In this document: positions 48,743-63,100 of the stretch, piece by piece
How the letters are laid out: every line of letters starts with the position of its first letter
Numbering within the stretch: position 1 is the stretch's first letter
Assembly (NCBI RefSeq): GCF_018691265.1
Contig: NW_024881301.1
Location: 9,437,752-9,501,751, forward strand
Source: Tyto alba
Taxonomy: Eukaryota; Chordata; Aves; Strigiformes; Tytonidae
Direction: 5' to 3'
DNA length: 64,000 bases
Translations under genes and position numbers: made by a program
The notes under the pieces: generated by a model
What the model saw: the letters and a program-made list of their open reading frames with translations, nothing else
Database searches by the model: none
What the model was told of the DNA's origin: nothing

Positions 48743-50470
48743 AGATATATAGATATATAGAAAATAGATAAGTATACAGACCTGACTGACTTTCACAAGA
48801 AACCAGGGCTGAAGAACCATGCAAGTATGAGCATCAAGGTAATAAGCAATCTCAATTGCCATAGATGATGAAGAGTTAATAGACATGTGACTCAAATATG
48901 ACTTGGTCTTTGTTGAGCATGATGTACCTCCCAAACAGTTAATAAAAGAGAAGAATATTATTGTTCTCTCTGGAAGCCATTCACTCCATTTTGATCTACA
49001 GAGAAGCTGCTGTACTAAAAAAATTAAAAGGAGAATGGAAGCAAAGAATGTGCCTCAAGAAGCAGTCCATACTGCCCACAAGTCTTGGAGAAATTAATCT
49101 CTCTCAGGCAGCACAGTTACAGATCTATAGCTCATCTCTAATACTCTCCAGTTAGAAGCTAATGGTACAGCAGACATTGGCATACCCACCACTTCCCACC
49201 CCATCAGGGAGCCAGGACATAGCTCAGGACCTTACAAGCCACCCATGCTCCTGTATCCTACAGTGTAGAGACAGCCTGTCTTCACAGCCTTAACCTGGAA
49301 GTTCACAAGCCTCACACAAACCCTTTTTCAGTATTCAGGACATCCATAAAGACTTTTGTTTCACATGACTGTTGATGCCTAGCAAAGTAAGGCATCAAAC
49401 TGTAATGTCTGCATACCAGAGATCTCACCAAGGCCTCAGACCACCCTGCTTCCAGTAAGATAGTTGTCTTCTATGCTTCTTTCATTCAGCCAAGTGTGGC
49501 TGGAGACAACCAAAGGGTTGGAAACATACAGGACAGAGGTAGAAGAGAGACAGACTGACATAGTTATACAGGAATCACTTTTTTGTAGAAGGCATGTGTT
49601 TATGAGACAATTTTAAAAAATGATTGAAGTAAAAGCAGAGCAAGGTAAGTAGAAGTGGGCTAAGTTAGCACAAAAACATGACTCTGGTTATTTTTGCCTG
49701 TTTTGAAGGGGAAAAAAGTCAGGTTGTGCTAAAATGTAATTTATTTAAAAATATTATCAAAGCATTTTACGTGAAATGGAGTGCTAATTCATTTTGCAGG
49801 GTTTGAAAGGTTTCTTAGCTTCTTAAAGTAAATAAAAGTTTCAAATTAAAGACAGTTCTTTTATTTAAAGATTTTTGATAGTGAAATTCTTTTGCTTCTG
49901 AATTTTGGTGGTTTTTAGTCTGAAATCTGTGTGTTGAAATGACAGGAATTCATGAGGAGAAGGCTTATAAGAGATCTGAATTTACAAATATATCAAAATA
50001 GACCTCACATCATAAAAAATATACCATAAAGGAACTGCATATCACTATTCTGTTCCCTGGTAGGACACTGTCTCATTCTGGAAGCAACAGTCATTTAAAC
50101 TACTTTTACTGATTATAGAATTAGAGATAGTGTTCTCACAAGCCTGGGTTTTCAGGCAATTTAAAAAATCAATTTTAAATGGCTTCTCTTTTCTTTGTGC
50201 TATTTACCCAACACTGTCCTGCAATGGAACATGATACAGTCAGTTACAGCTGAAACTCTAAATATTCTTCTTCAAGCCTCTCTAAGGTTTCTTTTATTAA
50301 ACAAAGTTCATAAAGTTGCCATCAACAGAAATGCTGCTATCCCCCACATTATTTATCTATTCTAATAGTGACCCTCAGAAAGATCCTCTCTACTTCTGAT
50401 CATTATTTTAACTTTTCTTAGTATCCACCATATTTTTTTTTTCAACTCTGTAAGAACAGGGTTTGGTTTT

Positions 50471-50499
50471 GTTTGGGTTTTTGTTTGTTTGTTTGTTTC
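50471..50499 (+). repeat. (TTTG)n-type microsatellite
   Basis: gtttgggtttttgtttgttt and further TTTG units run for about 30 bp. Confidence 0.75.
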
Positions 50500-52073
50500 A
50501 GATTTTTGTTTCTGTTTATGGAGAAGCTAGATTCATCATTGCATCATGAATATAGCAGGACCGAGACTTTAAAAAAATATATTTATGTATTAATATTTTC
50601 CAGTACAATGTTTCCACTTTCAAAATCCTTTCTTTGTTTTTTAACTGTAGAAAAATGCTTACAGATCTTTCTCCTGAAGACAACTGAAAGCTGAGCTTGT
50701 TAAAACTACAGAAGCTTGGGATGCTTCTATCTGCTTGCCTGCTCTGTCTTACAGTACTATCCTGCAAATTAATTCCTCTTCCTTCTGGTCCTTGCCAGCC
50801 TTCTGAGCTCTGCCATTGTCACCTTGTCACCCTCTGTGACAAGCAGAGCTTGGAAGGGTGATATAATAAACTTTGCTTTTGATGAGCTATTTAGTGTGAT
50901 AGAGGGGATTACAGATACAAAGAGAACTGTGTTTTACAGCCCTTGTTTAATTTCCTTCCATACTATGAAGTTGGCGTTTCTTCAGATTAAAAATAAGCCT
51001 CAGGTGGATCCGTAAGTATAAGAAAAAACATACAAATAAGCAATTTAATTAGAAATAAATACATTTCAAAAAAGTGTAACCACATCTAATTCAGACCGTA
51101 CATACTTTAACCTTTTCTCATATACCTCAGACATATGAGTCATTCATTTTATCTCCGAATTTTAATATGATATATTCTAAATCCATATCCAGAACCAAGG
51201 CTTCAGTGTACTTCCTTAGTAGTTCTGATCTTGGAAAATCAAAGATAGAAATTATGAGATTCTCTCTAGAGTTTGTTGAACTGTTGTCTGCAGTTTGTAT
51301 GGCCTAAATAGCTGAGCAGTGTTTTCTGTCCATTTTGTGCTTGCAGATAACATATACCCTAGTGAGCAGGTCATAGGAACCTTTCAGAAGGGTTCTAGAG
51401 AAATCAGTTAAAAAAATACAGAGAACATTGTTTCATTTTTACACTGTTAATTTCACTTTTGATTAGTCTTGAAAAGGCTGTAAATCAGCATTGGAGACAA
51501 TCAGAGCTTGCTTTCACTGCAGTCATTCCAGAGTTGCTTTAACTCTTTTTTAGTCTCCAAGGTAAGCAGGAAACAATGAAGCTAAAAGATTATTTTTTTT
51601 TTCTGTGTGAAAACATAATGTTCTTGCCATTTCTATCAGCTGTTCTAATAACCAGGGATTAATTAAAGAGTCACTTGTTGCTTATTCTTATATTCCAAAT
51701 AGCTTTAATCCCTGAAGTTCCAAAGTAATAAAGACAGCAATTCCATCCTGTACACATGGGACAAGAAGAATAGTCCACCTTTGGTCTCATGTTGTGTTAA
51801 ACCACAGAAAATAATAAAACCATAACTTAGATAATTCCCTTGCTAGCAGTACTGTATATAGAGAAATGCTGGGGATTCTCATTCTCCATGGCTTCTCCAC
51901 AGGACTCTCGGGCTATGGAGGGCCAATGTTTCACTGCAGAGAGTGGCACAGACCCAGCTGAACATCTGGCTTCAGCAGCAAAACAAAGATCTCTGATCAG
52001 CAATTTCAAATAGCTTGCTTTGGAAGGAAGTCACGTTTATTTCAATCAGCAGAAAGTGTGCAGGGCTAAAATT

Positions 52074-52140
52074 AAAAAAAAAAAAAAAAAAAATCCCCAC
52101 AAAACAAACAAAGCACACAAACCAAAGTCAAACAAAACAA
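52074..52140 (+). repeat. poly(A) run with AAC-rich extension
   Basis: Twenty A residues, then AAAC/CAAA-rich sequence to about 52,140. It closely resembles the tract at 19,079-19,140 in style. Confidence 0.85.
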
Positions 52141-54178
52141 CACCAAAACCCAACCAGCCTGCTGGACGTTGTTAAAGATGTAGATTTCTGAATTGTGGAT
52201 GAATACATGTGGCAGACTGGTAGTCTGATGTTTTCACTATGGTCATTTACTGCAGAGTGTAAACTTCTTTATTCATCTTACTAACATGAAGGAACTACCA
52301 TAAGAGGAAATAGGACACCTCAGGGCACTGAGGTATCTCAAGAGTTATTCTAGCTCCCTAAGTTAAGATAGATACATGGGGTCTAGCTAGGTTGGAATCA
52401 GATCCTGGCACATGGCGTGTAGCATTCCTGTCTGCTGTCAGTCATGGGAATAAGAGCCCAACAAACAAGTTAGGAAGGAGCTTCTGATACTCCAGGACCA
52501 ATTACCTGATCTATAAGCCTGCGTGGCTGAATCTCCATGTAGCATCTCCAAGTACAGCTGCCTATATTTTGTTTTAGATGTATCCTAAGACTTCAAGCCC
52601 CAGGGTTTCTTAACTTGTGGTCTGGAGACTACTGGAAAGGATATGATGATCCACCAAGTGCAAGACACTGATCAGAAGGAAGGGAAAAAGTTAAAATTCC
52701 TCAAACAGATCCTCTTTCCAATGGTTTAGAAGCAATTCACAAGACCCAGGAAAATCCTCTGCATGCAGAGCTGACCTCCTTTGAGCATGATGACACAGCA
52801 TTGTAGAGTGCTGTGTAAGAAAATCTTAAGCACCAAACTGGAAATAACAGGAGGAGGAAGCAAGATAAATAGAGGGTTAATTTGGTGTCTGAGTTAGCAT
52901 AATGCTAAGAAGTCATAAGATTTTTCCCAGTTACATAATCAGCAGCAAATTTAATTACTTAGGTTCATGGCTTTGAAATAGGTTTGCTAGTCGGCTCTTC
53001 AAAACCTCATTAGGGGAGTTATTGATGAAGATACCTTACACAAAATACTTCCCAGTATCTCCCCTCATTCTAATTCAGGAGGCGATGCTTTTGATCATGA
53101 ATGGAAGTGGTGTGAACTGGATTAATTTCCTGCACTATTCACTGCTCATTGATCAACTATTTTAACATGGGAATTGACACAAAAAATTCCTCTCTGGAAA
53201 TGGATAAGAACCCAATGTCTGGGAAAGATGTTGATATTAAAGAAAGAGAGTGACATTCTGAATTCTTCTAATCTTCTTCCCATCTAATACAAAGTCTTGC
53301 TTGTAAGCAGAATCATGGAAAGAATCAATATCATTTAGCAAACAAATGTGCCCTAGATGCATTAACCAGGAAGGTTCTGAGCCAACTCCTCTGTACATAT
53401 AAATGGACTATATTCTATTGAAACTGATGGGAGAATGGAAGTTTGGCTGTCTCTAAAATTAAATCAGTTATAAAAAAGTAGTACCCAGCATCAGCTTATG
53501 TAAACCAAACCAAGGACACAATGTGGGAAGGTCTTTTAGAAGATCTCAGTCATCAATCTATATTTGTAAATTCCAGTAAAGCCAAAAGCAAAGTTGAAGA
53601 GGATTCTCAAAAATGGGTTTGAAAGTTCTCTGAAGTAATTTCTGTTTACCAGAGGATGCAGCAGCATTCAGAAAGAGGCAATTTCGTCTCCTTTCAATTT
53701 AGTGTTGAAGCTCAGTTTTCCAGTGCACTAGTGTTGTCATACAGTCTTCTGGTAACATGAGGTGTGTTGATGAGTTTGCTGGTGTAGGATTTATGTTTAT
53801 CTTCCCAGCAGGTAATGTACGAGACAGTCACTTCTAGATGTACCTGACCAATACTTTCTATAGAAACATTTGTATTAATGACTTCTGAGATCTTTCATCA
53901 TAATGCGTACCCAAAAGGAGACCTGGCAGGACAGAACATTTAGATTAAATGATGTCAGTTTGAAGAGTCAGACCAAGAGTGTTGAAACCACTGCTGCCTA
54001 AACTATTACTCTTGCAGAATGATAATATCTTATTTTTAGAACATTGAAGCATGTCTCGCCCTGAAGCTCAAACAGCACTCTAATAGTTATTAATGGCAGC
54101 TGTCAGGCATGCATCTATTGGCCAAGAATGAGTCACACTGGCCATACTAGAAGCCCCAGTTGACTGGAAAGCTGGGCC

Positions 54179-54193
54179 TTTTTTTTTTTTTTT
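54179..54193. repeat. poly(T) run, 15 bp
   Basis: Fifteen T residues followed by TTTTA-type units. Simple repeat. Confidence 0.85.
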
Positions 54194-57100
54194 ATTTTAT
54201 TTGATTTTTTCTTCCCTTTGTTTATTACCTCATTCTTCTGTAGGCAGCATGATAATGAAATATCAGAGTGTTTATCTGCAGTAGCCATTAGGACAAACTA
54301 ATGATCTTGTTCTGGAGATACAAGCAGGTCATCACCTGCTTTGTCAGTAAATAATACTGTTAAGGAGGTAATTTCCATCACTGTAGGTACTCACAAGTTA
54401 ATTTAGAAACTACCAGCTTTTAATTAGTGGTGCAGCCAGCATACTGTGGCAAAACCTTGCAGAAAGCCTTTCAATTTAGTAGGAAGCTAAAGAAATACAT
54501 TAAAAATACCCTTCTCCCCCTCTAAAGAGTGATTTGAAGGACTCTAATACCAATATGATAGACATTAATAGTTAAAGGGAAATGATTTAAAATCTTATAT
54601 TTCTTTGTCTCCCAAAATTAAAGGACTTTCAGACACATTTCAGTTTTATCAGACTACAGTATTTGCAAATTTAATTTTAAAACGTGATTTTTACATGCAT
54701 GGGTTTCACAGATCAGCTGCTGTGGCTGTTTTACAGTAATTAATGTAGGCATTTAATTCATGCTTTCCAAACCAAATAAGGAAACTACAAATAGTATAAA
54801 ACCTGCAGCAACTGTGCCTGTGAACCCTCAAGGTCAATCAAAGTTTGCTGTTAAGTTTTTGTTCAGGAAAGGTCTGCAAGGGTATGAAAGCTGCACAGAA
54901 AATCCAGCATATAGCTGCCTACTTGTTAAACAAAGAGAGAGATATAGTGTAGGTCTGCATCCTTTGCTTCAGAATGAAATTAAAAATCTGGGACCTTGCC
55001 TAAAAGATCTGTCAGAGAAAAACTGCTCCAAAGAGATAACGACACTGACAGAACCAAAGGGAGAGGTCTCAGGAGACCAAGCTGAAGCCCAGAGGGGACA
55101 GCTTTTTGTGACTGAAGACACCCCCACTCTTGCAGGACTCTTCTAATATTGATGTTTTCAGGTCACCATTTAGTGGACATATATTTGCAAATGTCCCTGC
55201 AGTAATAAAATGGCACTTTAATGAGTGAGAAAAGTGAGGAAAGAGGAAAAATGGCAGTAAGGAAAGAAGAGGGAGAAAGGACACACAGAAAGAAAGCATT
55301 AAATGAGGGAATATAAAGTCCCTTTAACATGAACTCACTACCAAGACAGTGATAGATCAGACATGCCAAAATACATTAGAGAAGAGATAAAGGTGTGCCT
55401 GATCCACAAACCAGCACATATTCACTGTTATTTAATTGTGCAAGGCAAAGTCCAGTAAAATGTAAACAAAGTGCACACTAAAACCTCTGGACATGAGTAT
55501 ATGCTCTTCTCTATCCTGGCAAACCAGCTGATGTCATGCTTAACAATGCTCATCTGAATGACCAGACTGGCTTCTGCACCTGGCCTGTCCTCGCCACTGC
55601 ATTGGCAGTGCTTGCTCTTAAGCCAGCTCCTTCTTTGAATACAGTGTGTTGTGAGATGAAACAATATCTCTCCTTCAGTCTCTTCTTCTGCCCATTAAAA
55701 GCCAGATGGGATCCACTTTTTCCACCAGAAAGCTATGGAAAGCATAGGCAATTACATTTCTGTTCTCCTGCTTGTGAACTTTGCTTTTGTCTACATGCAT
55801 GTCCTATGTCTGATTTCCAGATCTCAGCTGTGGTGCAGCTTTGTTTTAGTTCTCTGGAAGTTTCTTGGTATTCCATGTCCAGAAAAATGGCTGGTGTATG
55901 CACTTCTGACCTCCACCCCTCTTTCTTTGATATTATGACAGTCAATATGAAAAGTAGTGCTGTTACCTTGGAACAGTCTTTGATGAATCACTAGTAATAA
56001 CCCAACATTTAATCCTAATAATTGGGCTACCTGTCAAGATCGTCTGCAAAGCAATTTCTTTAATTTCCACTGATGGTCCTCTTCCAACCTGGTTATCTCC
56101 CCTAGATCAATATCAGCTGAAATGTGATTTGGCTTTGTGATCTCTAGGGGCATTAGCCTGTCCACTTGCTGTGCTCAAGATATTCCATCTTTTTCTAATG
56201 CTTCAACTGAACACGAAGCAGTAACGACCTGTCCAAGGTGGATGTTATTACTGCCTTGCTTCCTAAACCGCATGCTGGTTTGAAACAGTTAAACATCAGT
56301 GCACAGGCAATCCTATCTTGAACAACTTGTTCTTAGTCTTTTCAATGAGTCCATGGTGTGCCATTCTCATATTTGCAGCAAAAGTTCCTTGCCCTTCATA
56401 CATTGATATGTCATGTATCTCTTCCTGACACCCTGTAGTTCAGCTGTCTTTCCCCAGGTATATGTGTTTACAAAATTTCTCCTGTAAGTAAAGATGTGTC
56501 TGAAATGCTTTGGTAAATGAGGCCACAAAGCACATTCCTATCTCTGCACCATGTGGGATGGTCTTCTGTTTTGTCAAAAAGTCCTGTACGGACCATCTGG
56601 TTAAACCCAAGAGGAAATGCTTCTTTTACTCATGTAAATTCCACTTTTTAAATGTAGGATAGTTTCCTCACAACAGTTGTTACAGTCTTTGGAGTTCTAG
56701 ACTGAGACAAATAGGAGGTGTATTTTGTTCTTAGGTTTATGTCAGGGGCTTAAAGTTGGTCTTTGTGAGTTTAGTTATTCCTCTAGGATCTTTTCTTTTG
56801 TATGTGACTTATGGACAGGTAACAGAAAGGTTTCTCCTCCTGCTGTTCATTTATATTGCCAGTTTTGTGGGCCGTTTATTCATTTATTTTTGTAATAGTC
56901 TCTAACTCTAGCTGAGGTTGCTCACAAGTACAAGAGGTTCTCATATCATGGTGCAGTAGCCATTTTGCCACATGGCATGGCTGTTTACTCCTAGAGGTCC
57001 CCAGATTTCTTTGAGATTCCCTTCCAACCCTGGGGAATCCTCTTTGGATTCTTGGCTGAGTCAAGGGCTTTTTTTTCCTGTCTGTATTCTAATATCAACA

Positions 57101-60100
57101 ATCCAACCATGCACATTTGGATCTGCTGCTCTTCCATGAAGATATTATGAGGCAATAAATGAACACTGATCATATGTAAACCTACTTCCACCTCATCTAG
57201 CTCTAGTCCAGAAGTCAAGAGCTGTGTTACCACAGCACTTAGTTTGATGTCTGATGAGATCCAGTAAGCCATAGGCACCGTTGTCACATAACCAGGGCTG
57301 TACAGTGCATGGGATGCCAGTAGTGTCTCTGCATGGTGCTACATCAGAGCTAGACAGGCTGGCCTACAGGAGGGATGTAAGGAGGGATCAAACTTGAATG
57401 CATAGCTCTGATTCTCTTATTAAGAATATATCTGAGGTACCTTGTGACAGCTTCAAAGAGCAGAGTTGCAATGTTTCCTACACAATGCTGATTAAACACC
57501 TCAGAAGCACAGGTCATATTCTTTTTATGAATCAGGAATTCCTGATTAGTTCCTTCCATACAATGAATCAGGAAAAAAATTCTAAAAATCACGACACAGA
57601 ATTTCAGGGAAGGTCAGCAAGTTCTGATAAAACTCAAGCATAAAGATACAGATATCAACATAATATTTATTGATATGTAAATATATGCAGAGAGGAAACG
57701 AATATGCTTCATTACAAGAAAATTGTGTTTTCAAATGATCTTGAAAATTTAAGAGATGAAAATGTCTTTAGCTCCAAAGCTGAGAGAAGGTAACAGTTCC
57801 ATTTCGTGACATTTGATTTTCCAAATTCTCTTTTCATTCTAGTGCTGAACTTCTGTAGTGCCCTTATGGAGGCAGGATTGTTCTGGAATACCCTGAGATC
57901 CAAAGTTGTACTTTAAAAACATTTGGAAAAGGCTTATGAAACTTGAGACCCTTTTGTCTTGGGAGTTTTCAAAGTGATTAGTGTGTCAACTAAATTGTGA
58001 TGACCATGACTGGGAGCCCTTGACTCCTTCCTTCAGGGCTGAGCATCTCCTGGTAGTTCTCTCTGAAATGGGCAGAGTGAAGCTAAAGCCTCAAGTTGCA
58101 ATGATTGTAGTGCTAAAAATGTGAGCTAGTCTCTCACTCTGGTCATTTCCAAGTTGAGAATCTGGACTAAAAAGATTTCCTGTTAAAAACACCCTTTTCA
58201 ACTCTTATACTTCTGTGAAATGTTTTGGCCTCAGCACAGTGAAACCATATGAAAAATGTTTCAATCATTTCTTTTTGGAGGCATTATGCTGTAGTCTTTA
58301 ATTATACACGTTCTTTTTCTGTTCCCCAGAGCTCCAGCCCATTTTGAAATTATTTGTATTTTATTCATATTTTTATTGTTAGAATGCTTTCCAGGCTGGA
58401 AACCAGCTTTTGAAAGAAAAACAAAATAAATAAGGGGAAATGGCTGTTCTTTGTTGATTGTATTTTACATAATAACGGTTGGTATCTTTTTAAATAAAAA
58501 TAAAATACTGGCATTTTTCACACATACAGAATTACAGGAAAGTTGTGGTTTATCTTTGTTTATAGGCTCAAATTTGTTATATGTAATAAAATTCACCCTT
58601 TTCCTTTTCTTTTGTACAGATATAGGAGCACAATAAATCAAAAATAATGTTACAGGATTATAAACATTTCTAGAAACAATCCCATTCATCTGAATGCCAT
58701 TGGACTTTTACTTGGTTATAGGTATTTCTGTTGTGACTATATATATCAATAGTTAGATTCTATCATTTGAGTAGATAAGAAGCATTAGTCTACTTTGTAG
58801 TGTGCACATAAATATGAATATGTGAACATATTTATATCTGCACTATTTAGGATAAAATCAATCTACATGCCCATCTACACTTATACATTTATAATATATA
58901 TTTATACTTATACATTTGTACTTAGAATCCACCCCATATACAAACAGGTAAGTTTATGTAATGATACCTCCAAACAAGATGCAAAAAAAGAGAGCCATAT
59001 TTGACTTTTAATGATAGTGAAAAAAACAATAAGCAAGATGTCATTTGTAATGTCATTTAAGACACACATACCTTTTCCTATGAAACCTTACTTCTGGGCA
59101 GGAATCTACTAATGCCAAGACTTTTGCCATTTCAGGGCATGAATTCAGTGTTAAACAGACTTTGGTATCAAAGTTTCTACATTGTCAGCAATCATTTGGT
59201 AACAACAAATGCAGATTCACACTGACCGCTCCAGCTGAGTTGATGTGGCACACTCTCAGATCCATGCATTTGGTGCCATGTCAGCTCCAGAGCAAGAGGG
59301 GTCCAGACAGGGAGGTCCCATACTTCACAACTGGATGGGCAAACTCCAGGGACTTGCTGGAGCTACAATTACAGAGGCCTGGATTCATCTGTCCAAAATA
59401 GTTCACCACCAGGACTGAGGGATGTTAGAATCCATTGACCACTTGTGGGGCAAAAAGACACTGGAGATGAGGTTGGTACAGCAAGCCAAAGAAACTGATG
59501 GTACCTCTTATTTTCCTGACCCTTCTGGCTCCTCACATTGGGTTCATGTAAGCACTGACAGCACATCGCCCATCCTGCCAGCCATCAGTGCTCTACTTGT
59601 CTTTTTCCTTCTGTTTCAGTGTCTCTAGCCAGTCCATAAGCAATATGGTTGTGTAGCTTTGTGTTGCTGGGCTTTTCTATACAAAAGTCTCTGCTACTTA
59701 CGGTGTCAGGTCATTGATATTTAGGCCATCTAACCCATGATATAAGGAGTTTCTCTATGTAAATACTATACATGAGGTCAAGATTTCCTGAGATATTCTA
59801 GAAGAAAGGTGGTACCATTGTTACAGCATAGAATACAGAAATAGGTAGATGCCCAAATCTAGAGAACTGGGGTGCTGTACAAGGCTGGGTCTACTGGCAA
59901 TGACACAAAGTGAGAAGACAGAGAGCTTGCAAAATCAATAGACAAGACAGCTATTATCACATGTGTGCAACCAAGGCACAGATGGCCTAAGGGATCTTGA
60001 GAGATCATATATGAAATGTGGCGGAAACGGGAGTTGGATTCTGACTACTCCAGTGCTGTTTAATGTCACACTAGAACTCCTTGCTTACTCTTTGCAGTCA

Positions 60101-63100
60101 CAATACTTTTTTGTATTTATTATGCAAAAGAGAAAAAGGAATGAAAATTGAAAAGAAACAAGGATTCCGGAATAAATAAAACGGGAAGAGGACACTTTAA
60201 AAGACTTTGAGGAAAGGATACCTTTTATGTCCTTCTTTGGCCTTTACTGTCAGAAAAAAACATGATTTCATGAATGCCTTCATGCTGATCATCCCTGCAA
60301 ACTCTCATGTTGTTTTGTGTGCTCTGAAAGCATCACACTTTCAGAATGGGACCAGTGATCCTTTTGATCTCACTTGAAAAGCAAGAAGAAAAATGGAGAA
60401 ACAGATTTTAATCTTGTCATCTTGGCAGTAGATAATGATGGGTATTCGCAAAATGAAGGATGAACTGTGAAAATGAGAATCATGCTTTCTTTTGTCTGGA
60501 GCTCCTTGGTCCCCAAATTATTCATATTCTGAGGCTGATTCATCATCTTCCTCCTTTTGTTTAATTTTCTTCTCACTGTCTGAATCCAATGGGAAAGAGA
60601 AAGAACACCTTTAAGAATTTCCTTCCTTGATTAATTCTAACTTTTAACAGGATGGAACAAATGAGCCAGTTTTCCCAGCTGCCCTTATTTTGCATTCTTT
60701 CCCTGGGTGCAAAGCCACACTGATCATAGTTGGGCAAATTTTTCAGAACAAAACAGGTAGCTGTTGTGTGTGAGATGTTGGTCTCTGGTGGGACTGGTCA
60801 TCAGTGTCATGAAATTGTTCCCTTGATAGCACTTGATCCTGATGACAGTTTTGCTCATAGTAATACATCCTTGAAAATACTAAGAGTACTACAAAAAGTG
60901 TTGTGTCCTAAACGTTTCTTCAGGAGAGAAAGATAGATTTGTTTAGAACCATCCCCGCAATACCCTCCACATACTCTCCTACTACAGTTTGCACTTTCCT
61001 TGAACTGACCATTTCTGTGATAATTTTGTCAACACTCCCACTTAAGGAATTCTAAAATCCAGGTAATTTCAAGTGTTACATACTGCCTTCTTATCAGCCA
61101 TAAGGAGGAACAAAAGGGTCACCCCCGCCATCATATTTTTTTTTGTACCTCCTTCATTCTGAAAGCTGGTTAAAAACTGCCCTAATTAAACCATGCCTTC
61201 TATGGTTTACCTCTACTTATTACAGAAACAACATCTCTGTAGAGCAGCTTCTCTTCACTTTTTTGAGAAATCAATTATCGTATTTTTATATGTATGTGTG
61301 TATACAAAAGTATCCTTTGTATCCTGTGATCTTAATATCTTTTCCTGTTTATCTGTAAGTGCTCTGTACAGAGTGATTTTGATATATTCTGCAGAAAGGG
61401 TGCAGTCCCATATAATACATTTGTCAGAAAAAAAAAAAAAAGTTTTTTAACTTTTGCACAGATCTCTGAAGTGGATGATATGAACAACAGATATTGCTGT
61501 CTGTCTTTTGGAACAAAGCAGGATGGTAAAAATGAGTACACACAGAAGTAATACAAGTAAAACTATTAATTTCCAAATATTATAAGCAGTCTATTACATA
61601 TAGTTTAATTTTTCTCACTTGCAAATTCACTTCCCTATTTGACCCTTTAAATATTATAAACCCAAATCCATATTATTCGTTGAGCTTTTCATTAACAAAT
61701 TCAAGGGCATTTAAAACAAAAGAGAAACAGCAAAATGGCTAGCTAAGTGTCTCCCATTTTCCCCCCAAGCCCCCCTTGTCAGAAACACTGTTCATCACCT
61801 CTGCTCCATGGTGCGGCACCTACATCAACAGCAGCACTTTCTTCACAAGAGAAGTAAAAATGATGCCTGTTTCCTTCGGAAGTCCATGGGACATTTTCAG
61901 CATTCACCATGCCTTTCAGCCAGGAACCTGCTTTGTGATTGACCATACACAGCTTTCTCTGCTGCTCTCCATAGTTGTGCAATGATCTGTGGGAGAGTTT
62001 AATGACATGTAGATGAAAACCTGAGCGAGAGTACTCTGTACATCACTTCCCACAGATGAAATAGCTCCTTGGCCATGGCCAGACAATCTTGAGATTTATT
62101 GTGCGCAGTTAAGCAGTTTACAGGTTAACATTTGAAAAGTGGATTTGACCAATGGCTAACATTCGTTTATTTTTAATTAATTTGAACAAAATTCATAGGA
62201 AATCCTATTAATAAAATATTAAAATCCAGTGAGAAAATAAATATTCTCTGTGGCTTTATATTTGTAAGTATAACTCACCACTAAGTTTTTAATTTTACAT
62301 TTCAGAAGTCATCCATTTTCTTTACCCACAATGTTTTTGGGCAATACATTAGAAGACTTAGATTTCAACAATTAGGCACTTAACACTTACTGTAGATTCA
62401 AAACCCATCCTGATAGCTCTTGTTTCATGGCCTTCCAAAACTGCCTTGGAAATCAGTGCCTACTCTTCTACAAACATTCTGTGCACTCAAAACATTTTGT
62501 GTGGGGTTTTTTCGGTAAATCTAATTTTAAGTCTTCTGGTCTTTGATGGATGTACAAATTCATTTAATTGGTCAGTTATCTTGCAATATAGGCATCTGAG
62601 TCATATGCTCTCCACCAGCCTTTGCTTGGTTAAACACCAGATGGATGAAACAGCTGTATACATCTTTAATCTCTGTGATAGTCTTTCCTTCACTTATTCT
62701 TTGACTTATGTGGTTAGTTTCACTTGTGTGTTCTTCCAATTAGGGAGTTAACCAATCTCTGTCATTCAGATCTATTTAACATACTTTGCTTCTCTTTAGC
62801 TTAGGGAATTTTACTTTTATAATGATCTTTCAACATATACATTAAATATTTAGTTTGTGTTTGAAGTAATATTGATGTCTTTGATATCTCTGTTCATTAT
62901 TTGTTAATATATCAACATTGCTTGTATAATTGAAAACACATATTATCATGACACCTTGTGGTTACATTTTCTTTCTTTGGAATAGTACTTTATTTCAAGA
63001 TAATCCTCTGTTCCAAAACTGTGAAATTTATAATCAATTACTTTTTTTCACAGCATTCTGGTTTGTAATTGCACTGTTTCTACAATCTCACTATTTTGAT

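Noticed and set aside
3662..54722. Shared 17-mer cacagatcagctgctgt near 3,663 and 54,707 as a dispersed repeat
   Set aside because: No similarity extends beyond the 17 bases, and it is built from common GATC/CAGCTG words.
56991..57040. cccttccaaccctgggg as a CR1 tail
   Set aside because: Only a short block resembles CR1, and the flanking CR1 order is absent.
59963..60151. Possible reverse-transcriptase-like string (VLFNVTLELL) suggesting an L1-type relic
   Set aside because: Too short and isolated, with no neighbouring reverse-transcriptase blocks. Birds have very few L1 elements, so chance is more likely.
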